10,370 nt of DNA from UBA668 sp038328705. GTDB taxonomy: Bacteria > Actinomycetota > Acidimicrobiia > Acidimicrobiales > Ilumatobacteraceae. The position numbers were made by a program, and so were the translations under genes. A model generated the notes under the pieces. The model was not told where the DNA came from and ran no database searches. It saw nothing but the letters and a program-made list of their open reading frames with translations. The stretch covers positions 1 through 10,370 of the forward strand of contig JBBQMG010000142.1 in NCBI GenBank assembly GCA_038328705.1, written 5' to 3'. Positions 1 to 6,524 of this stretch are shown here, in pieces (positions within the stretch are counted from its first letter, which is position 1; each line of letters starts with the position of its first letter).

Positions 1-385
1 GCAGCGCGGCAACTGCGGCGTAGTTGTCCATGTTGGCGTTCATGCGGTCGAGCAGGTCGGTCAGGTCAGCATTGATGGCGGCCCATCCGCTCGTCAGCTG
101 CTGCACGCTGACGTACTGAGTGTCGAACTCTGCCGCGCTCACGGTGCCGCTCTCGATCATCGAGGTGCGTACGTCAGCGGCTTGTTCCACCGCCACGCCG
201 ATCTGGTCCATGTAGCCGCGGAAAGTGTCGATCTTCGCCACGACCATGTATGGCTCGAAGTCCTCGATCATCGTGCCACCGAGGGGAGCGCGGCTGAACA
301 TCTGGAAGATCGCGGGTGCGAGAATCAGACCGATGCCGATCATGAGTGCTGCGATCACGGGCACTCGACCAGTTCTGTTGAACAT
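1..385 (-). CDS. Membrane-anchored protein of unknown function (5' part; runs off the window)
   Basis: The frame opens at ATG 385 and stays open for 128 codons to the window edge, so only the N-terminal part is seen. The first nine residues (MFNRTGRVP) are polar and basic. Residues about 10-29 (VIAALMIGIGLILAPAIFQM) form one hydrophobic segment, a signal anchor or uncleaved signal peptide. The next ~100 residues are soluble, mildly acidic and probably helical, with no cysteine, and probably lie outside the membrane. I recognise no family; a single-pass protein or a sensor-type extracytoplasmic domain are both possible. A GGAAGG Shine-Dalgarno sequence lies about 6 bases before the ATG, and a short inverted repeat lies just upstream. 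Unlike several neighbours it therefore has a normal leader. It follows the fumarase gene on the same strand, 83 bp away. The protein-like composition and ribosome binding site support a real gene. Confidence 0.72.
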   Translation of the reverse strand, partial: MFNRTGRVPVIAALMIGIGLILAPAIFQMFSRAPLGGTMIEDFEPYMVVAKIDTFRGYMDQIGVAVEQAADVRTSMIESGTVSAAEFDTQYVSVQQLTSGWAAINADLTDLLDRMNANMDNYAAVAAL

Positions 386-396
386 GTGGCACCTTC

Positions 397-417
397 CACT
401 GGTGTATATGTCCAGTG
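397..417. promoter_or_regulatory. Inverted repeat CACTGG-N9-CCAGTG over the promoter/leader of the membrane-protein gene
   Basis: CACTGG at 397-402 and CCAGTG at 412-417 are perfect 6-bp inverted arms around a 9-base AT-rich spacer. Flanking TT/AA bases would extend the symmetry with one bulged C. On the minus strand the spacer contains TATACA (408-403), a plausible -10 box, and the downstream arm directly precedes the GGAAGG ribosome binding site of the gene starting at 385. It could be an operator, or an RNA hairpin beside the ribosome binding site. No protein is assigned to it. Confidence 0.35.
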
Positions 418-468
418 AACCGCACCATGGCTGGGTCTTCTAGAGGCTAACGACCACTTCGGGTCTGG

Positions 469-2151
469 TCAGTGAAGGTGCACGGGCGTGGTCGTGCCTG
501 GGTTGTAGGGCTTGTTGACCAGCTCGAAGAAGTCGTTGCCCTTGTCGTCCACCACGATGAACGCGGGGAAGTCATGGACCTCGATCTTCCACACGGCCTC
601 CATGCCCAGCTCGGGCATCTCCAACATGTCGACCTTGGTGATGCAATCCTGCGCCAGGCGTGCTGCCGGGCCGCCGATGCTGCCGAGGTAGAAGCCGCCA
701 TGGGTCTTGCACGCGTCCGTGACCGCTCTGCTGCGGTTGCCCTTGGCGAGCATCACGAAGCTGCCGCCCGCTGACTGGAACTCGTCGACATAGCTGTCCA
801 TCCGGCCGGCAGTGGTGGGGCCGAATGAACCGCTGGCCATCCCGGTGGGGGTTTTGGCCGGGCCCGCGTAGTACACGCAGAAGTCCTTCATGTACTGCGG
901 CAGCGGCTCGCCACGATCGAGGCGTTCCTTGATCTTCGCGTGGGCAATGTCGCGAGCGACGACCATCGGCCCGGTCAGCATCACGCGGGTCTTCACCGGA
1001 TACTTGGAGAGCTCTGCGCGGACGTCGGCCATCGGACGGTTGAGGTCGATCTGCACGACCTCAGCGTCGGCCAGGTCCTCGTGCGTCACCTCGGGAAGGA
1101 AGCGGGCCGGGTCGGTCTCCAGCTGCTCGAGGAAGATGCCGTCCTTCGTGATCTTGCCCAGTACTTGGCGGTCGGCGCTGCAGCTGACGGCCATGCCCAC
1201 CGGGCAGCTGGCGCCGTGGCGCGGGAGGCGCACGATGCGCACGTCGTGGCAGAAGTACTTACCACCGAACTGAGCGCCGATGCCGGTCTCCTGACTGAGC
1301 TTGAGCACCTTGGCCTCCAGGTCGAGGTCGCGGAACGCATGGCCCAGCTTGCTGCCCTGCGTTGGAAGGGTGTCGAGGTAGTGCGCGCTGGCCAGCTTCG
1401 CCGTCTCCACGGCCAGCTCGGCGCTTGTACCGCCGATGACGACAGCCAAGTGATACGGCGGGCAGGCGGATGTGCCCAGTGTCTTCATCTTCTCGAACAG
1501 CCAGGGCAGCAGCGTCTTCTCGTTGAGCAGCGCCTTGGTCTCTTGGAAGAGGTAGCTCTTGTTGGCGCTGCCACCGCCCTTGGCCAGGAATAGGAACTTG
1601 TACGCGTCGCCGTCGGTGGCGCTGATCTTGATCTCGGCCGGAAGGTTGTTGCCGGTGTTGACCTCTTCGTACATGGTCAACGGCGCCATCTGGCTGTAGC
1701 GCAGGTTGCTGGTCTGGTAGGTGTTGAACACGCCGCGCGCGATGGCCTCTTCGTCGCCGCCGTCGGTGTGGACGAGGTTGCCCTTCTTCGCCTTCACGAT
1801 CGCGGTGCCCGTGTCCTGGCACATCGGCAGTATGCCGCCGGCGCTGATGGCAGCGTTCTTCAGCAAGTCGAGCGCGACGAATCGGTCGTTGTCGCTGGCC
1901 TCCGGGTCGTCGAGAATCTTGGCCAGCTGGGCAAGGTGAGCGGAACGCAGGAAGTGCGCGATGTCGCGCATCGCCTCCTGTGTGATGAGAGTCAGTGCTT
2001 CCAGGTCGACCTGCAACATCGTGCCCAGTGGCGTCTCGACAGTGCGGACGTGATCCTTGCTGACCAGCCGGTATTGCGTGTCGTCGTGGCCCGTGTCGTT
2101 GAGGTGCAGGGAAAACAGTTCAGTGAACTCGAACTCAGGTACAGCAGCCAT
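469..2151 (-). CDS. fum: Class I (iron-sulfur) fumarate hydratase, single-chain FumA/FumB type
   Basis: Interconverts fumarate and (S)-malate in the TCA cycle, in the cytoplasm, using an oxygen-sensitive [4Fe-4S] cluster. The 560-residue chain (E. coli FumA is 548) has the N-terminal cluster domain and C-terminal beta domain in one polypeptide. Three cluster cysteines are seen: C111 in PMCQDTGTA, C230 in SACPPYH and C324 in GMAVSCSADR. Their spacings of 119 and 94 are those of FumA and the Leishmania enzyme. Recalled class I active-site residues also align: D113, H312, R400, T446 within GPTTAGRMD, R450 and K470. ATG 2151 was chosen over an in-frame TTG at 2157 because TAGCCT (2163-2158) lies exactly 6 bases before the ATG and no Shine-Dalgarno is visible, suggesting a leaderless mRNA. 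It appears to be a single-gene transcript. Whether the organism also has a class II fumarase cannot be seen here. Confidence 0.97.
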   Translation of the reverse strand: MAAVPEFEFTELFSLHLNDTGHDDTQYRLVSKDHVRTVETPLGTMLQVDLEALTLITQEAMRDIAHFLRSAHLAQLAKILDDPEASDNDRFVALDLLKNAAISAGGILPMCQDTGTAIVKAKKGNLVHTDGGDEEAIARGVFNTYQTSNLRYSQMAPLTMYEEVNTGNNLPAEIKISATDGDAYKFLFLAKGGGSANKSYLFQETKALLNEKTLLPWLFEKMKTLGTSACPPYHLAVVIGGTSAELAVETAKLASAHYLDTLPTQGSKLGHAFRDLDLEAKVLKLSQETGIGAQFGGKYFCHDVRIVRLPRHGASCPVGMAVSCSADRQVLGKITKDGIFLEQLETDPARFLPEVTHEDLADAEVVQIDLNRPMADVRAELSKYPVKTRVMLTGPMVVARDIAHAKIKERLDRGEPLPQYMKDFCVYYAGPAKTPTGMASGSFGPTTAGRMDSYVDEFQSAGGSFVMLAKGNRSRAVTDACKTHGGFYLGSIGGPAARLAQDCITKVDMLEMPELGMEAVWKIEVHDFPAFIVVDDKGNDFFELVNKPYNPGTTTPVHLH

Positions 2152-2157
2152 AGCCAA

Positions 2158-2163
2158 AGGCTA
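2158..2163 (-). promoter_or_regulatory. Predicted -10 box (TAGCCT) of the fumarase gene, leaderless type
   Basis: TAGCCT fits the actinobacterial TAnnnT -10 consensus and is followed by exactly 6 bases (TTGGCT) and then ATG 2151, which would put the transcription start on the A of the start codon. No convincing -35 is seen 16-18 bases upstream. The same arrangement recurs before three other genes in the window. Confidence 0.5.
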
Positions 2164-2225
2164 CGCCCACACGTTGCCCCCGTCCCAGCCCCACCCGTCC
2201 GCTCGGTAGCCGCCAGTCCGAATCG

Positions 2226-2276
2226 AACCTGTCGCGGCCCTGACCACTAGGCCTGAAGTTCGCCCCGCGACAGGTT
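2226..2276. repeat. Short palindromic element with AACCTGTCGCGG / CCGCGACAGGTT ends
   Basis: AACCTGTCGCGG (2226-2237) and CCGCGACAGGTT (2265-2276) are perfect 12-bp inverted repeats around a 27-base centre. Positions 2225-2255 are also a direct repeat of 2301-2331, identical at 29 of 31 positions. The element therefore resembles a gene-free copy of the ends that bracket the DUF559 gene next door. No target-site duplication is evident: the left flank ends ATCG and the right flank begins GAGG. It could be a MITE-like remnant, a REP-type repeat or a multi-site operator. No open frame fits inside. Confidence 0.75.
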
Positions 2277-2301
2277 GAGGTGCTGCCCCATCATCCGAAC
2301 G

Positions 2302-2337
2302 AACCTGTCGCGGCTCTGACCACCAGGCCTGGTCGTC
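2302..2337. repeat. Left terminal inverted repeat and adjoining near-perfect 20-bp palindrome
   Basis: Positions 2302-2326 are the left inverted-repeat arm. Positions 2318-2337 form a 20-bp palindrome centred on AGGCCT with 9 of 10 pairs matched. The palindrome reaches into the TGA stop codon (2338-2336) of the DUF559 gene. On that gene's transcript it could fold into a stem right at the stop and help end transcription, although no run of U follows it. Confidence 0.6.
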
Positions 2338-3301
2338 ACGGGGCGACGGGAAGCGAGGTGCGGAGGGTGGTGAGGACGTAGTCCTTGCCGTCGATGACGT
2401 CGGCCGTGGTGAACTCAAGTACCTGCATTCCGGATTGTTGGAGCGCGTTTCGGCGGTGGGCGTCGCGTTGGCGATCGCTGTCGCTCGTGTGGCCGAGACG
2501 ACCGCTCACCTCGACGATGACGTTGGTGTCAAGAAACTGGAAGTCGACTCGGGCGACAGTTCTGTTGCCGCGGCGATGTACCACCTGGCACTCAGGCCGG
2601 GGAAGGCCCAGTTGACGAAGGAGTTTGAGAAACCGTCGCTCGAGGTGCGATTCGCCTCCGGAGTCGAGAAGGAGTTCGCGCATCAACCGGGTGCCGGCTC
2701 GACCCCGCCCTCCAACCTCCGAGAGCCGTTTGCGGAGTCTGGTCAGCGCCGTCCTGCGCAACCGGATTGCGCTGTCGATCGCCTTCTCCAAATCGTTGGC
2801 GGATACGCCAGTGGCGGCATAGTCGATCAACGCTCGGGTCGCAGTCGTCGTTCTCACGCCTCGATGGCGAATGACATCGTCCTCGCGCAGGCTCGAGCTG
2901 GTGTGCAGCGCTATCCAGTTGGGAATCGACCGGTTGGCGCGTGACACGATGAACTCGGCGCGCCGCGGCATCGGCAACTCAACACCCAGCCAAAACAGGG
3001 CGGACGCAGCATGCAGACCACCGCGCTTGCCCAACCATTGAGCGCCGGCGTGCAACGTCATCTCGAAAGTGAGGTCGGTGGCAGCGTGGCGGAAGTGGTC
3101 AGGGGTGATCTGCAACCACTCGTGCTGGTCCTGCCAGCGACGCCATCGGGTGGACGAAATTCCTAGCGCCTTGACGTCGGACACGGCGGCGATGCGATGC
3201 GACGTACGGGTCCGCTCGATCAGTTTCAGGTCGTCTCTCACACCCTCACTGGGCATGGCGAGCAGCGCGAATCGGCAACCCAACCCCCACATTTCGCTCA
3301 A
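2336..3301 (-). CDS. DUF559 protein with AbiEi-like N-terminal region and Vsr/PD-(D/E)XK nuclease-fold C-terminus
   Basis: The protein has 321 residues if TTG 3301 is the start. Residues ~27-75 look like the small winged-helix, AbiEi-antitoxin-like region common in actinobacterial DUF559 proteins (LGISSTRWRRW, then WLQITPDHFRH). The C-terminal ~105 residues are a DUF559 domain: ESHLERRF with E221, RVDFQF with D253, VIVEVSGRLGH with E264 and H271, then RQRDAHRRNAL and LEFTTADVI. D253 and E264 match the catalytic acid positions of Vsr-like nucleases; the usual EVDG is EVSG here, so activity is uncertain. Start: GGGAAGG lies 7 bases before TTG 3301, whereas ATG 3292 and ATG 3256 lack a clear ribosome binding site. 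Homology begins only near residue 27, so a shorter protein is possible. It stands alone, inside inverted repeats, with no obvious toxin partner. DNA binding or cleavage is inferred from the fold only. Confidence 0.85.
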   Translation of the reverse strand: MSEMWGLGCRFALLAMPSEGVRDDLKLIERTRTSHRIAAVSDVKALGISSTRWRRWQDQHEWLQITPDHFRHAATDLTFEMTLHAGAQWLGKRGGLHAASALFWLGVELPMPRRAEFIVSRANRSIPNWIALHTSSSLREDDVIRHRGVRTTTATRALIDYAATGVSANDLEKAIDSAIRLRRTALTRLRKRLSEVGGRGRAGTRLMRELLLDSGGESHLERRFLKLLRQLGLPRPECQVVHRRGNRTVARVDFQFLDTNVIVEVSGRLGHTSDSDRQRDAHRRNALQQSGMQVLEFTTADVIDGKDYVLTTLRTSLPVAP

Positions 3302-3325
3302 CCCGTCGCCTTCCCGTCATCGACG

Positions 3326-3350
3326 CTGGTGGTGGTGCCCGCGACAGGTT
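3326..3350. repeat. Right terminal inverted repeat upstream of the DUF559 gene
   Basis: It ends CCGCGACAGGTT (3339-3350) and is the inverted counterpart of 2302-2326, with 20 of 25 positions matching and all five mismatches together in the middle. It lies 24-49 bp upstream of the TTG start of the DUF559 gene, so it probably overlaps that gene's promoter and could serve as its operator. Confidence 0.65.
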
Positions 3351-3380
3351 GCAAGTTTCTGGCGCGATCGAGGGCGTTCA

Positions 3381-3421
3381 GGGGTGTGGGTGCAGGGGTG
3401 TGGGTGCAGGGTGTGGGTGGG
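3381..3421. repeat. 14-bp G-rich tandem repeat after hrpB, about 2.9 copies
   Basis: The unit GGGGTGTGGGTGCA occurs perfectly at 3381-3394 and 3395-3408, followed by a partial third copy to 3421. The array ends 4 bases before the hrpB stop codon complement, so it is the immediate 3' end of the hrpB transcript (C-rich in the RNA). It is a minisatellite with no coding role that I can see. Confidence 0.85.
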
Positions 3422-3425
3422 GCGA

Positions 3426-5906
3426 CTACTTGAGGCGTTTGGGGGTGGCGCTCGCGGGGTCGATGGGCCACTGGTGCTTCGGGTAGCGGCCGGCCATTTC
3501 CTTGCGGACATCGGCCCAGGTGCCGGCCCAGAAGCCTGGAAGATTGCTGGTGATCTGGATCGGGCGGTCGGCGGGGGAGAGCAGTTCCAGGGAGACGGGA
3601 ACTCCGCCGGCGATTGTCGGGTGTTCGCTGAGGCCGAAGAGGTCCTGGACGCGCACCGAGGCCGTGGGGACATCGCGGGAATAGTCGATGAGTGCGGTAC
3701 GGCCCGCGGGTGTGTCGAGATGTGTCGGGGCCAGCTCGCCGAGCTGGCTGGACGTATCCCAGTCGAGCTGCGCGGACAGCAGCATCGCAGTATCGAGCGC
3801 AGCGAGGTCGGCCGACCCGATTGCGCCGACCAGGTACGGCGCCAGCCACTCGTCGATCGAGGCGATCAACGCCGCATCACTCCAGTCGGGCCAGGTGTCG
3901 GCACCCAAGTGGTGGCGAAGAAGCGCGACCCGTGCCCGCAGCAGCACGGCGGATGACGACCAGTGGAGCGCGGCCAATCGGGTTGCCCGCACTCGTTCGA
4001 CGAGAGCAGCGGTCGTCGCTTCGCCGGCCTCGGCACTGCGCACCTGCTCGTCGAGCAGCATGCCGCCAAGCCGAGTCTCGACGCGCTGCACCAGGTCGTC
4101 GCGCTGCTTGTCCCACACCAGCGACTCGCGGCGTTCGATCTGATCGGCGAGCGACGTGACGACATCGTTGACATCGAGCGCGGCTCCGATGCGTATGCGG
4201 GCGTTGTCTCGTTTGCCATCGAGGTCGGCGGCCACGACGAAGCGCTCGTCGGCCAACGGATCCGTGGGTGGCGTCCATGCCGATGATCCGGTGCGAAGTT
4301 GAAACTGGCCGGGCTGACTGCGCCGAACGGCGACACGGTCTGGATATGCGAGAGCAAGCACGACGCCGCAACGGTCCGAGCGAACGTCATCGAGATCGAA
4401 GCGGATCTGTGCGCGTCGGGCGATGTCGGCGGCACGAACGCGGACGCGCTGCACGTCTCGAGAATCTGCCCGGTCGTGATACTGCCCGCAGACGGCGCCG
4501 ACGCGCAACGCAAGGTCAGCCGGAAGTTCGTCGGGCCGGCCACGGAACACATCGCGCTCGTCGAGCAACGCGGCGACTACACAGGCCAGCGATCCGTCGG
4601 AAGTGTCGGCACCTGCGACCATTCGCGCCAATCGCGGATGCAGCGGCAGCGCCAACATGCGGCGGCCACGATCTGTCAGGCGACCATCGTCGCCGAGTGC
4701 GTCGAGGCGAACCAGCAACTCGACGGCCTGCTGCAACGTGCGCGGTGGTGGAACGTCCGCCCAACGCAACTGCTCGACGGGCGTACCCCAAGCAGCGAGT
4801 TCGAGTGCCAGACCGGCGAGGTCGACCTGGGTGATTTCCGGCTCAAGGTGCGCCCGTCGTGTGCCGTGCTCCAGTTTGCTCCACAACCGATACGCCGCTC
4901 CCGGTTCCGTACGACCAGCGCGGCCGGCACGCTGGTCGGCAGAGGCGCGGCTGGTGCTGACGGTCGTCAGTCGGCTCATTCCTGTGCGCTGATCGAATCG
5001 GGGCACGCGAGCCAGGCCGGCATCGACCACCACTCGAACCCCGTCGACCGTGAGAGACGACTCGGCAATGTCGGTGGAGAGCACAACCCGCCGACGACCT
5101 GCGGGCGACGGGGCCAGCGCGTGGTCCTGCTCTGCCAGCGACAGCGCTCCCGCCAACGGATAGACATCGACGTCGGTCGGGACTGCACCTTCGAGAAGGT
5201 TCTGCACGCGACGGATCTCACCGATCCCCGGCAGGAACACGAGGATGTCGCCCGCCTGCTCTCGTAAGGCGCGTTGCACCAGCGCGGCCGTTGCCTCCTG
5301 CACGCGATCCTGCTTGCCCATCGGCGCCCATACGAGGTCGACGGGGTGCATGCGACCGTCACTGGCGGCGACCGGAGTGTCGTCGCCGAGCACTCGCAGC
5401 AAACCCTTCGTGTCGGGCGTCGCCGACATCGCCAGCACCCGCAGGTCGGGACGCAGGCCGGAGCGCGCATCTAGCAGCAGCGCCAACCCGACGTCGGTGG
5501 GCAGGTTGCGTTCGTGGACCTCGTCGAAGATCACCAGCCCGTAGCCGTCGAGCGACGGGTCGTGCTGCAGGCGCCTGGTGAGCACGCCCTCGGTCACCAC
5601 TTCGATTCGAGTGCGTGGTCCGATGTGGCGCTCGTCGCGGGTTTGGTAGCCCACCGTCTCGCCGACCTGCTCGTCCAACAGCGAAGCCATTCGTTGAGCA
5701 GCTGCGCGGGTGGCGAGCCGGCGCGGCTCCAACATGACGATGCGCTGACCGGCGAGCCACGATTCGTTGACCAGTATCAGTGGGGTGAGTGTCGTCTTGC
5801 CAGCACCCGGCGGCGCGACGAGGATGGCCGAGCCGTGGTCTGCCAGGGCTGAGAGCACCGTCGGCAACGCGTCGAGGACGGGCAGATCAGGTAGCCCGCG
5901 TATCAC
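3426..5906 (-). CDS. hrpB: ATP-dependent RNA helicase HrpB (DExH/DEAH box)
   Basis: This is an 826-residue SF2 helicase (E. coli HrpB is 809). Motifs in order: Walker A APPGAGKTT (31-39), motif Ia EPRRLA (60-65), DEVH Walker B (128-131), SAT (161-163), STDIAESSLTV (278-287) and motif VI QRAGRAGR (325-332). A helicase-associated region follows, then the characteristic HrpB C-terminal domain ending NLPGFWAGTWADVRKEM and GRYPKHQWPIDP. HrpB proteins are NTP-dependent helicases with a poorly defined cellular role; in some bacteria homologues act in mRNA processing or stress survival. The GTG start at 5906 places LPDLPVLDALP where homologues begin. No strong Shine-Dalgarno is seen. It begins 12 bp after the stop of the upstream thioredoxin-fold gene, so the two are probably co-transcribed and the helicase may rely on re-initiation or coupling. 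Confidence 0.95.
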   Translation of the reverse strand: MIRGLPDLPVLDALPTVLSALADHGSAILVAPPGAGKTTLTPLILVNESWLAGQRIVMLEPRRLATRAAAQRMASLLDEQVGETVGYQTRDERHIGPRTRIEVVTEGVLTRRLQHDPSLDGYGLVIFDEVHERNLPTDVGLALLLDARSGLRPDLRVLAMSATPDTKGLLRVLGDDTPVAASDGRMHPVDLVWAPMGKQDRVQEATAALVQRALREQAGDILVFLPGIGEIRRVQNLLEGAVPTDVDVYPLAGALSLAEQDHALAPSPAGRRRVVLSTDIAESSLTVDGVRVVVDAGLARVPRFDQRTGMSRLTTVSTSRASADQRAGRAGRTEPGAAYRLWSKLEHGTRRAHLEPEITQVDLAGLALELAAWGTPVEQLRWADVPPPRTLQQAVELLVRLDALGDDGRLTDRGRRMLALPLHPRLARMVAGADTSDGSLACVVAALLDERDVFRGRPDELPADLALRVGAVCGQYHDRADSRDVQRVRVRAADIARRAQIRFDLDDVRSDRCGVVLALAYPDRVAVRRSQPGQFQLRTGSSAWTPPTDPLADERFVVAADLDGKRDNARIRIGAALDVNDVVTSLADQIERRESLVWDKQRDDLVQRVETRLGGMLLDEQVRSAEAGEATTAALVERVRATRLAALHWSSSAVLLRARVALLRHHLGADTWPDWSDAALIASIDEWLAPYLVGAIGSADLAALDTAMLLSAQLDWDTSSQLGELAPTHLDTPAGRTALIDYSRDVPTASVRVQDLFGLSEHPTIAGGVPVSLELLSPADRPIQITSNLPGFWAGTWADVRKEMAGRYPKHQWPIDPASATPKRLK

Positions 5907-5918
5907 CGGGTTGTCGGT

Positions 5919-6407
5919 TCAGCCGAGGGCGGGTGTGCCGTGGAACGGCGACGGGTCGCCGGCACCAGGAATCGTCGGTGCGATCCAGGAGGTGTTGTCG
6001 GCGATGGTCTTGGCGACGTGGCGCCACTCCGTCGGGCTCCACCCTTCGGCCGCCGCCTGCACACTGCCATCGCCGCGTACGAACACGAATGCCGGCAGTG
6101 TGGCAACGCCGAGGCCACGCACGAACGTGCGATCCGGATCGCAGAAGACCAGGAACTGATCGGCCAGTGGCCCGAGAAACTGCTTGGCCTCGTCGGCACC
6201 GCAGGTGAGGACCAGATTGACCCGCACGTCGGCGCCCCGAAAGGCCTCGAGGATGCGCGCCGCAGACTTGAGAATCCAGGAACTCTCGTTGGTGTAGGGA
6301 TCGAGCACGACGCTGGCCAGGTGGAACGTGGTCACCCACTCTTCGAGCGGACGCGACTCGCCGCCGATCGTGGTGAGTTTGATGTCGAGAGCAACGGTGC
6401 TGGCCAC
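5919..6407 (-). CDS. Thioredoxin-fold protein lacking the CXXC motif
   Basis: This 162-residue cytoplasmic protein has no signal peptide or membrane segment. The C-terminal half has the thioredoxin pattern around the cis-proline: GLGVATLPAFVFVRGDGSV (P105), then a helix containing EGWSPTEWRHVAKTI. At the position where thioredoxins carry WCxxC after the first long strand (SVVLDPY) it has TNESSWIL (residues 39-46), without cysteine. The only cysteines are C69 (LTCGADE) and C89 (FCDPDRTF), outside the classical site; CDPD before the cis-proline strand recalls peroxiredoxin-like proteins. It is therefore unlikely to be an ordinary dithiol oxidoreductase and may be a scaffold or use a single thiol. 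GTG 6407 is chosen because TAGCTT lies exactly 6 bases upstream, the leaderless pattern. It leads a likely two-gene transcript with hrpB. The fold call is fairly safe; the function is unknown. Confidence 0.72.
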   Translation of the reverse strand: MASTVALDIKLTTIGGESRPLEEWVTTFHLASVVLDPYTNESSWILKSAARILEAFRGADVRVNLVLTCGADEAKQFLGPLADQFLVFCDPDRTFVRGLGVATLPAFVFVRGDGSVQAAAEGWSPTEWRHVAKTIADNTSWIAPTIPGAGDPSPFHGTPALG

Positions 6408-6413
6408 AGCGCA

Positions 6414-6419
6414 AAGCTA
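6414..6419 (-). promoter_or_regulatory. Predicted -10 box (TAGCTT), leaderless start of the thioredoxin-fold gene
   Basis: TAGCTT is followed by 6 bases (TGCGCT) and then GTG. There is no purine-rich ribosome binding site before this GTG, so translation from the 5' end of the mRNA is the simplest reading. Confidence 0.45.
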
Positions 6420-6511
6420 GCGCAGAGCCCTGTCGGCCACCCACCTCACCCAGCGACGGGTGTGCAGGCGAGCAAGCCGTCGCCGGACGGGAAAGGTTCA
6501 GACGCTCACGG

Positions 6512-6517
6512 TAGGGT
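6512..6517 (+). promoter_or_regulatory. Predicted -10 box (TAGGGT), or weak ribosome binding site, before the eIF2B-like gene
   Basis: TAGGGT ends 7 bases before GTG 6525. It fits TAnnnT at leaderless spacing. Its AGGG core could instead act as a weak Shine-Dalgarno at 8-base spacing. The sequence alone cannot decide. Confidence 0.35.
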
Positions 6518-6524
6518 CGCGTGC

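Larger units (their letters stand above)
2302..3350. mobile_element. Candidate inverted-repeat-bounded cassette carrying one DUF559 gene
   Basis: The outer 25 bases at the two ends (2302-2326 and 3326-3350) are inverted copies matching at 20 of 25 positions. The terminal 12 bp (AACCTGTCGCGG / CCGCGACAGGTT) are perfect. Between them lies one gene, transcribed leftward and nearly filling the unit. There is no transposase or recombinase, and I see no direct duplication at the borders (left flank GAACG, right flank GCAAG). The inverted repeats are directly visible; calling the unit mobile is inference. An alternative is that the repeats are binding sites for the encoded protein, or REP-like repeats that happen to flank it. 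Confidence 0.4.
6408..6524. promoter_or_regulatory. Shared divergent promoter region (117 bp)
   Basis: It separates the starts of the thioredoxin-fold gene (leftward) and the eIF2B-like gene (rightward). Each side has a TAnnnT box: TAGCTT on the minus strand (6419-6414), 6 bases from GTG 6407, and TAGGGT on the plus strand (6512-6517), 7 bases from GTG 6525. I see no clear operator palindrome between them. Confidence 0.5.

Noticed and set aside
452..470. GACCA-N9-TGGTC as a terminator after the fumarase gene
   Set aside because: The stem is only 5 bp, it overlaps the stop codon and has no U-run; too weak to list as a terminator.
2225..2256. tRNA-like fragments on the minus strand (a D-arm-like TAGTGGTCAGGGC and a T-arm-like GGTTCGATTC)
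   Set aside because: There is no room for an anticodon arm between them, the T-stem does not pair, and no acceptor stem or CCA context exists. The inverted-repeat explanation accounts for the sequence better.
2336..3301. DUF559/AbiEi-like protein as part of a classical type IV toxin-antitoxin pair
   Set aside because: No nucleotidyltransferase (AbiEii-like) gene is adjacent; the neighbours are fumarase and hrpB.
4299..5267. Long plus-strand open frame opposite hrpB (also 3069-3956)
   Set aside because: These are shadows of well-conserved minus-strand genes whose helicase and DUF559 motifs are continuous.
5940..6524. Upstream extension of the eIF2B-like reading frame to a 462-codon protein
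   Set aside because: The extension is exactly antisense to the thioredoxin-fold gene, has no matching domain, and bypasses the well-placed GTG at 6525.
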